5,201 bases of DNA, from the NCBI GenBank assembly GCA_946482165.1, contig CAMLQS010000352.1:1-5201 (forward strand), read 5' to 3'. The stretch comes from an uncultured Verrucomicrobiota bacterium. GTDB lineage: Bacteria; Verrucomicrobiota; Verrucomicrobiae; Opitutales; Opitutaceae. Each line of letters begins with the position of its first letter. Positions within the stretch are counted from its first letter, which is position 1. Position numbers and translations under genes: made by a program. Positions 1 through 3,614 of this stretch are shown in pieces. Below the pieces are notes generated by a model. That model had not been told where the DNA came from. It did not search any database and saw nothing but the letters and a program-made list of their open reading frames with translations.

Positions 1-451
1 CCTCGGTATTCGTTCCAGTGATACTGATCAGGCCGCCGTCGATCGCCAGACCGGCGCGGTCGGGGCCTTCGCGGGTGGCGTTGCGGCGCAGGGAGGGCTC
101 GACCGCGGGCGGCGGCAGCGTCGCCTCCGGAATATCGAGCGCTATCTGGAACTCATACCAGGAGGCTTTCTCGTTGGCGAGGTGCGCGGACCAGGTGATG
201 TCGGCGTCGGCGGCGGTGAGCTCGCGGACGACCTTGCCCTCGGCGTCGTAGCCGTAGATGCGAAAGAGCGCGGCCTCGCGCTTGATGGCGCCGGGGCCGT
301 CCTTGTAGAAACCCGGCGGGCGGGGCTCGGGGTGGACGACCTCGGGCCCGACGTAGAATCCGTCGGGGCTGTTGCCGACGCGGGCGATGCCGATGGCGGG
401 ATGGATGGCGGCGCGCACGATGGCACCGGGGGCGGAGGAGGAATGGTTCAT
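1..451 (-). CDS. LodA/GoxA-like cysteine tryptophylquinone amino-acid oxidase, N-terminal part (3' end outside window)
   Basis: The first 150 residues are visible and the frame stays open to the window edge. Residues 16-28 read IHPAIGIARVGNS, the hallmark N-terminus of the LodA/GoxA family. Further family-like segments follow: GFYVGPEV (31-38), a tryptophan-containing ITWSAHLANEKASWYEF stretch near residues 84-100, and a GLAIDGG segment near 135-141. Known members are L-lysine epsilon-oxidase and glycine oxidase; they oxidatively deaminate amino acids, release hydrogen peroxide and can be antibacterial. They carry a cysteine tryptophylquinone cofactor, made with help from a flavoprotein (LodB) usually encoded next door. 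The Cys and Trp that form the cofactor, and any lodB, would lie outside the window, so substrate and activity cannot be judged. ATG at 451 was chosen because it directly precedes the conserved block in frame; no clear Shine-Dalgarno precedes it. The family call is confident. Confidence 0.88.
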   Translation of the reverse strand, partial: MNHSSSAPGAIVRAAIHPAIGIARVGNSPDGFYVGPEVVHPEPRPPGFYKDGPGAIKREAALFRIYGYDAEGKVVRELTAADADITWSAHLANEKASWYEFQIALDIPEATLPPPAVEPSLRRNATREGPDRAGLAIDGGLISITGTNTE

Positions 452-494
452 GGTCGGGAGGTGGAGGGCATGGAAACAAGGACGAGCGTGTGCA

Positions 495-742
495 TCACTC
501 GGACAGGCCGGCGTTGAACCGGTCGATGATCTGCCGGATCTCGGCGGGCGTCGCGTATCGGCCGGCCGGGGCGTTGCAGGGCATGCGGCCGTAGAAATCG
601 ACGGGGCCGGAATTGCCGATGGTGCCCCCCAGTTGGCGTCGTGGACGCGACGCTGCCGCACGCGTTCCGGGTCGATCAGGGGATGCGCGTCCCCGAACTC
701 GCGCGCAGGCGCTGGGGCGGAGACGACGGGGGAGGCGGGTGT
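495..742 (-). pseudogene. Small ORF broken by a frameshift at a six-base homopolymer, upstream of the LodA-like gene
   Basis: Two neighbouring minus-strand frames each look coding, but only in part. From 742 down to about 630 one frame gives a plausible segment (EFGDAHPLIDPERVRQRRV then HDANW). From the C-run at 625-630 to the TGA at 497-495 the other frame takes over (GNSGPVDFYGRMPCN, then ATPAEIRQIIDRFNAGLSE). One extra G in the minus-strand run would join them as HDANWGGTIGNSG. The upstream frame has a TGA at 745-743 and no good start codon after it; a GTG at 746 lies in the other frame. The MP...T.AEI..I...F.AG pattern faintly resembles C-terminal segments of cytochrome c-like modules, but there is no CxxCH, so no function is assigned. 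It ends 43 bases before the LodA-like start. It may be a decaying gene, a sequencing error, or a fragment of a longer gene. Confidence 0.4.
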
Positions 743-856
743 TCACAGGAAAAGGAGGAGACGGACGGATGGAAACGGACACCGAACGACCCGCGCGGAC
801 AGGCGGCAGCCCGGCAGGGCGAAGACGGACCAGTCGAACCGCGTCGGACGGGACCC

Positions 857-902
857 GGCGGCGAGAGGAAGAGGCGGCGAGACGAAAAAGAAGGGGCGGC
901 GA
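857..902. repeat. Polypurine stretch with three GGCGGCGA copies, in the gap downstream of the hydroxylase gene
   Basis: The 171 bases between the hydroxylase stop and the broken ORF hold no convincing gene. On the plus strand they contain a purine-rich run with GGCGGCGA at 857-864, 873-880 and 895-902, separated by GA-rich spacers. No hairpin with a T-tract was found there on either strand. The repeat may be simple compositional bias. Confidence 0.3.
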
Positions 903-917
903 AACCCTGCGAAAAAT

Positions 918-1568
918 TCAGGACGCGGAGGACGAAACGGCGGAGGCTTCGCGCGCGGCGGAGAGCACTTCGGCGCGCAGCCAGTCGTTGACCACGCAGT
1001 CGATCGTCAGATGCACGCGGTCGCCGTCGCCGTCATTATGCACGCTGTGGAGTTCGGTGAAGTCGTTATACCAGCACTCGCCGGGAGCCATGATCACGCG
1101 CTTGCCGGCGACCATGAAACGCACCTCGGGGTTGGTCGTGATCGGGATGTGCAGGCGGAGTTCGCCGTCCTCGAGCCGAAGCTGGTAGTCGCGGTGTTCC
1201 TTCACGACCGAGCGCGGTCGCACGCGAAGGAAACGCACGGCGAGCTTCGGGCACGGAAACGAGTTCACCACCTGCGCGATATAGGGGCACCGCGCCATGA
1301 GCGGCGTGTCGGCGAAATCGGTGCGCGTGGGATCGGGATAAATTTTCTTTTCGTCTCCGCCGATCGCCCGCAGCGACACGACGCTCCAGTCGCCGTCGTA
1401 GTAGCGGGTGTTGAAGTGCGGGACAAAATCCTCGGCGACGATGCGGGCGAGGTCGAATTGAAGACGCTCCACGTCGAAACGCGGACGCAGCTTCAGACTA
1501 GGAGGAACGGCAATCGGAACGGCGCTCGGAAACACGGGATCAAAGACGTCGGAAAGTTCGGAAGACAT
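918..1568 (-). CDS. Aspartyl/asparaginyl beta-hydroxylase family 2-oxoglutarate oxygenase
   Basis: This 216-residue protein matches the stand-alone bacterial form of the aspartyl/asparaginyl beta-hydroxylase family, which are Fe(II)/2-oxoglutarate oxygenases on a cupin-like fold. The iron site is visible as EHRD (H125, D127) followed by ELHSVHN, where H174 is the most likely distal histidine (H177 is the alternative). R184 in DRVHLTID is the expected 2-oxoglutarate-binding arginine. Other family-like blocks are YYDGDWSVVSLRAIGG (56-71), a LRLHIPITTNP strand (137-147) and APGECWYNDF (161-170). All key residues are present and the length is normal, so it should be active; no signal peptide is seen, so it is probably cytoplasmic. 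ATG 1568 is preferred over the in-frame 1637 start because the longer form would overlap the preceding gene and adds a low-quality basic stretch. It starts 34 bases after the third reb gene stops, suggesting co-transcription. The protein substrate is unknown; Reb proteins are an inferred possibility. Confidence 0.88.
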   Translation of the reverse strand: MSSELSDVFDPVFPSAVPIAVPPSLKLRPRFDVERLQFDLARIVAEDFVPHFNTRYYDGDWSVVSLRAIGGDEKKIYPDPTRTDFADTPLMARCPYIAQVVNSFPCPKLAVRFLRVRPRSVVKEHRDYQLRLEDGELRLHIPITTNPEVRFMVAGKRVIMAPGECWYNDFTELHSVHNDGDGDRVHLTIDCVVNDWLRAEVLSAAREASAVSSSAS

Positions 1569-1602
1569 GTGAAGACGACCGGGACGGGACGACCGTAGAA
1601 CT

Positions 1603-2073
1603 TTATGCGGACGCCGGCGCGGCGGGTTTTCCGGCAAACGCGGCGAGCGTGCTCTTCAGATCCGCGAGAACCGTGTCGTCCACCCGCGACCTCAGCTCGG
1701 CCAACGCGGAGCGCAACGTCTCCTGCAGCTTGGCCAGTTCCTCGCTCACGTCGGGGTTGACGAGGCGCGATTCGGCGAGTTTCAAGACCGCCTCGGCCTC
1801 CTCGCGCTTGCCATCAAGCAGCGCGCGAGCGGCGGCGGTGGTGAGCGCGGACCGGAGCATATGCGCATGCTGCTGCTGCGCGACGGCGTTTTGCATACCA
1901 AGCGCGACCGCCTGGGCGAGCGCCTGAAAGGTGACCGCGGCGGTGAACGGAGCGAGCTGGCCACGAAGCAGCGCATCGACCTGGCGAACGGAATCGTGCA
2001 CCTGATCGTTGGCCGCGTCGTCGGGAGGCTCTGGCGACTCGGCCGGAGGGGCAGCGGTGGGTTCGTCGCTCAT
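1603..2073 (-). CDS. Divergent, extended Reb (R-body) family protein
   Basis: This 156-residue protein has three parts. Residues 1-21 are a Pro/Ala/Glu/Asp-rich leader. Residues 22-86 align with the Reb core of the preceding gene over nearly the same length: NDQV...D.V.Q, then LAPFTAA, an AxxxQALAQA helix, QNAVAQQQ and a final ALL; the neighbour has NDQI...DAVTQ, DAPAQA, QATAQA, HNAVNAQQQ and VALL. Residues 87-145 form a charged helical extension (GKREEAEAVLKLAESRL, then LAKLQETLRSALAELRSRV) with heptad-like leucine spacing that suggests a coiled coil. The tail AGKPAAPASA is flexible. The short Reb proteins beside it are only 77-88 residues. It starts 9 bases after the previous reb stop, so it is almost certainly in the same operon. 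Its GDAPAQALG motif is lost, so it may be an accessory or assembly factor rather than a bulk ribbon subunit; that role is inference. Confidence 0.75.
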   Translation of the reverse strand: MSDEPTAAPPAESPEPPDDAANDQVHDSVRQVDALLRGQLAPFTAAVTFQALAQAVALGMQNAVAQQQHAHMLRSALTTAAARALLDGKREEAEAVLKLAESRLVNPDVSEELAKLQETLRSALAELRSRVDDTVLADLKSTLAAFAGKPAAPASA

Positions 2074-2082
2074 GTTCGGGGC

Positions 2083-2349
2083 CTAGCTGGAAAGAATCTT
2101 CTGCGCCACGCCGGCGGAGGTCGTGTCGATTGAGTAGAGGAGCGCGACGCCCTGAGCGGTCGCCGCCTGGGCGGTGACGTAGGACTGCTGCTGGGCGTTG
2201 ACCGCGTTGTGGGCAGCGTTGGAGAGGGCTTGCGCAGTCGCCTGATAGAGCGAGCCGAGCGCTTGGGCGGGCGCGTCGCCAAGCACCTTCACGCTGCTCT
2301 GGGTGACGGCGTCGGTGATCTGGTCGTTGACAGCGGTGGGTTGGGCCAT
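2083..2349 (-). CDS. rebB: RebB-family R-body structural protein (second copy)
   Basis: This is an 88-residue protein of the RebB 'killing trait' family. Reb proteins are small, alanine- and glutamine-rich helical proteins that polymerise into R-bodies; in Caedibacter taeniospiralis these ribbons unroll at low pH and are needed for killing sensitive Paramecium. The family signature is plain: VNDQITDAVTQ (7-17), VLGDAPAQALG (22-32), LYQATAQAL (34-42), NAVNAQQQ (48-55) and a VALLYSID segment (68-75). It has no signal peptide, as expected for cytoplasmic R-bodies. ATG 2349 is chosen because the domain starts within ten residues of it and it mirrors the MAxPTAVN start of the sister gene; the longer open frame upstream runs antiparallel to no recognisable domain. 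The Shine-Dalgarno is weak. It lies 50 bases after the first reb gene and 9 before the third. The symbol denotes family membership, not a proven orthologue. Confidence 0.9.
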   Translation of the reverse strand: MAQPTAVNDQITDAVTQSSVKVLGDAPAQALGSLYQATAQALSNAAHNAVNAQQQSYVTAQAATAQGVALLYSIDTTSAGVAQKILSS

Positions 2350-2633
2350 GGGAAAAGCGCGGCGGGACGTTGGAGAGGAAGGGGCGGCGAGCCGGCGGGT
2401 CAGGCGACGGGGCCGACGACCAGCGATTGCACGCAACGGGTGGTGACAGCCTGGGCGAGGATCGACGCCTGCTGCTGCGCGGCCGTTGCGTTGAGCGAGG
2501 CGGTCGCGAGCGACTGCGCGGTGATTTGATAAAGCGCGCCGAGCGCCTGGGCGGGAGCGTCGCCAAGGACTTGGACGTTGGACTGTGTGACGGCGTCCGT
2601 GATCTGGCTGTTGACTGCGGTGGGGAATGCCAT
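2242..2633 (-). repeat. Tandem gene duplication: 5' halves of the two short reb genes
   Basis: Bases 2633-2526 and 2349-2242 (first 36 codons of each gene) match at 87 of 108 positions by hand count with no gaps, offset 284 bases. Most differences are third-codon changes. Similarity fades in the 3' halves and in the spacer, indicating duplication followed by divergence of the C-termini. Confidence 0.8.
2400..2633 (-). CDS. rebB: RebB-family R-body structural protein (first copy)
   Basis: This 77-residue RebB-family protein is the first of three in a row. Visible signatures are VNSQITDAVTQ (7-17), VLGDAPAQALG (22-32), LYQITAQSLA (34-43) and NATAAQQQ (48-55). It is 31/36 identical to its neighbour over the first 36 residues by my hand count, but the C-terminus diverges: it ends TTRCVQSLVVGPVA and lacks the LYSID-type tail, being 11 residues shorter. 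C67 is the only cysteine in the three Reb proteins, which could matter because R-body ribbons are unusually stable, though no disulfide can be inferred. The start ATG 2633 sits at the domain edge; upstream bases show no strong Shine-Dalgarno. The gene begins about 49 bases beyond the base of a terminator-like hairpin, leaving little room for its own promoter. It is probably a major ribbon subunit together with the second copy. Confidence 0.9.
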   Translation of the reverse strand: MAFPTAVNSQITDAVTQSNVQVLGDAPAQALGALYQITAQSLATASLNATAAQQQASILAQAVTTRCVQSLVVGPVA

Positions 2634-2674
2634 GGTTACAAGGATTCGTAAACGGGTTGGGCGATTGGGCGGGG

Positions 2675-2704
2675 AAAAGAAAGGGTCCGTCCGAAGACGG
2701 CCCC
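2675..2704 (-). terminator. Intrinsic terminator-like hairpin with UUCG tetraloop
   Basis: Read on the minus strand, GGGGCCGTC (2704-2696) pairs with GACGGACCC (2691-2683), a 9-bp stem with one G/A mismatch, closed by a C(UUCG)G loop (2695-2692), an exceptionally stable tetraloop. It is followed at once by TTTCTTTT (2682-2675). It starts 13 bases after the stop codon of the 73-residue gene, the usual place for a terminator, and lies 41 bases before the first reb start. It may end the adhesin/PEP-CTERM transcript or act as a leaky attenuator setting reb expression. On the plus strand no T-tract follows, so it is not bidirectional. Confidence 0.65.
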
Positions 2705-2717
2705 GAGAAAGGCAAAT

Positions 2718-2939
2718 TCAGCGTCGATGCAGCGTAGCGGCGGTGTTCTGCACCGCCTGGGCGACAAGTTCCTCGGCCTCTCGCATTGCCGCGAGAACCT
2801 CGTCATGGGCGGACTCGGACATGGGGATCGCCGCGATCATCCCGACGTCGGGAGAAACCGCCGCCGCTCCGGGGCCGCCGCACTCGGGCGGCGGCGGAGC
2901 TAGCGCGGCTGAAGCGGCGTTCTCGGAATCAAGGCCCAT
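2718..2939 (-). CDS. Hypothetical 73-residue protein upstream of the reb genes
   Basis: I do not recognise this protein. The first 40 residues are Ala/Pro/Gly-rich and probably disordered, with a run of four prolines in ALAPPPPECGG. The C-terminal third (residues 40-73: SESAHDEVLAAMREAEELV, then AQAVQNTAATLHRR) is predicted-looking amphipathic helix. It contains alanine- and glutamine-rich helix reminiscent of Reb proteins in composition, but lacks the DAVTQ, GDAPAQ and QQQ motifs, so I do not call it Reb. ATG 2939 leaves a 19-base gap to the PEP-CTERM gene; a GTG at 2969 in the same frame would overlap that gene by 11 bases and is less likely. A third start (the M at residue 40) would leave only the helix. 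It is followed by a terminator-like hairpin. Whether it belongs with the surface genes upstream or the reb genes downstream is open. Confidence 0.5.
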   Translation of the reverse strand: MGLDSENAASAALAPPPPECGGPGAAAVSPDVGMIAAIPMSESAHDEVLAAMREAEELVAQAVQNTAATLHRR

Positions 2940-2958
2940 GGGGATCGCTCGGGCCGAC

Positions 2959-3597
2959 TCACGCGGCACGGCGACGGCGTGTCGCCCCCGCGACCATTAA
3001 CACGGACGCGCCGACCAAAGCGACGTAGGTGGACGGCTCGGGGACGGCTCCGACTTCGATGGCCTCGCCGGGAGTGTCGTTATAGGCGAGGTCGTAACTG
3101 AATCCGTCACCGCTGTCGTTTGGCGTGAAGCTGATCCACCCATAGCCGGTGCCGCTTACCGAGGTCGCTTGGTATTCAAAAGCGAGGAACCCCTTGACAC
3201 CGGACTGGAACTGATTGCCGGAAATTCCTATATGCGAAATGGATACGCTTTCCCCCGCGACAAACGTGGATAGCGATCCGTCGATGATCATCTCGCTTGG
3301 CGCGTTCACAAAGAAGCCACCGTTGTCGGGATCGTAGCTTGCCGTGGACTGGTTGGAAAGAGGGCGCAGTAACTCGCTATTGGAAACCCCCAACCCGCCC
3401 GAATAGAGGTTCAGCCAAGGAGCATCATTAAAATCCACAGGGAATGAGAGGCTGGTCTGCCCTGTCAGGATATTGATATAAATCCCTTCAAAGGAGCTCG
3501 GAATCGAAAGGCTCTCCAGATCCACGTAAACGACTCCGGCCGAAGCCGTCGCGGAAAACGCGAACGAACAAAGCAAATACTGGATTTTGTTTTTCAT
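2959..3597 (-). CDS. PEP-CTERM sorting domain-containing secreted protein
   Basis: This 212-residue exported protein has a signal peptide (residues 1-20: MKNKIQ, a hydrophobic core, then ATASA before G21) and a C-terminal PEP-CTERM signal: V185-P-E-P-S, hydrophobic YVALVGASVLMVAGA, then RRRR near the end. Such tails are recognised by exosortase, which cuts near the PEP motif during export to the surface or matrix; no exosortase gene is in the window. The body between is Ser/Gly/Asn/Asp-rich and beta-strand-like (FLAFEYQATSV, GYGWISFTP, GDGFSYDLAYNDTPGEAIEVG), as is typical of this class of small predicted outer-surface proteins of unknown function. The GYGWISF...AYNDTPGEAI segment recurs in many PEP-CTERM proteins of Verrucomicrobia and relatives, in my recollection. 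It follows the adhesin by 17 bases, with a good Shine-Dalgarno. GC is lower than in its neighbours (lines of 42-52% by hand count against about 65%), hinting at separate acquisition or less biased codon use. Confidence 0.88.
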   Translation of the reverse strand: MKNKIQYLLCSFAFSATASAGVVYVDLESLSIPSSFEGIYINILTGQTSLSFPVDFNDAPWLNLYSGGLGVSNSELLRPLSNQSTASYDPDNGGFFVNAPSEMIIDGSLSTFVAGESVSISHIGISGNQFQSGVKGFLAFEYQATSVSGTGYGWISFTPNDSGDGFSYDLAYNDTPGEAIEVGAVPEPSTYVALVGASVLMVAGATRRRRAA

Positions 3598-3600
3598 AAT

Positions 3601-3606
3601 TTCCTT
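3601..3606 (-). promoter_or_regulatory. Ribosome binding site of the PEP-CTERM gene
   Basis: On the minus strand AAGGAA (3606-3601) lies three bases before ATG 3597, with the AAGG core about five bases away. It is the clearest Shine-Dalgarno in the window; the reb, hydroxylase and LodA-like starts have none as good. It sits in the short gap after the adhesin stop codon, consistent with reinitiation on one transcript. Confidence 0.65.
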
Positions 3607-3614
3607 AATAGTAA

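Noticed and set aside
443..517. Plus-strand GGAGGAGGA followed by ATG 443.
   Set aside because: It opens only about 24 codons (ends GRR stop) antisense to the LodA-like start; chance match.
769..1188. Plus-strand ORF with an AAGGAGG sequence ten bases before ATG 769 (139 residues).
   Set aside because: The Shine-Dalgarno match is good, but the protein is low-complexity Arg/Glu/Ala-rich and its second half is antisense to the conserved catalytic part of the hydroxylase gene. No domain is visible.
372..1598. 408-residue plus-strand open frame.
   Set aside because: It lies antisense to the LodA-like start, the broken ORF and the whole hydroxylase gene; composition is Arg/Gly/His-rich, typical of an antisense frame in GC-rich DNA.
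1569..1602. Direct repeat GGTCGTC around CCGTCCC just before the hydroxylase start.
   Set aside because: Only seven bases, no dyad symmetry, no known operator pattern; treated as chance in GC-rich sequence.
918..1637. Longer hydroxylase start at 1637.
   Set aside because: It would overlap the end of the third reb gene and add a basic low-quality leader absent from the family; ATG 1568 fits better.
1814..2566. 250-residue minus-strand frame across the reb genes.
   Set aside because: Arg/Pro/Ser-rich shadow in a different frame from three well-supported Reb proteins.
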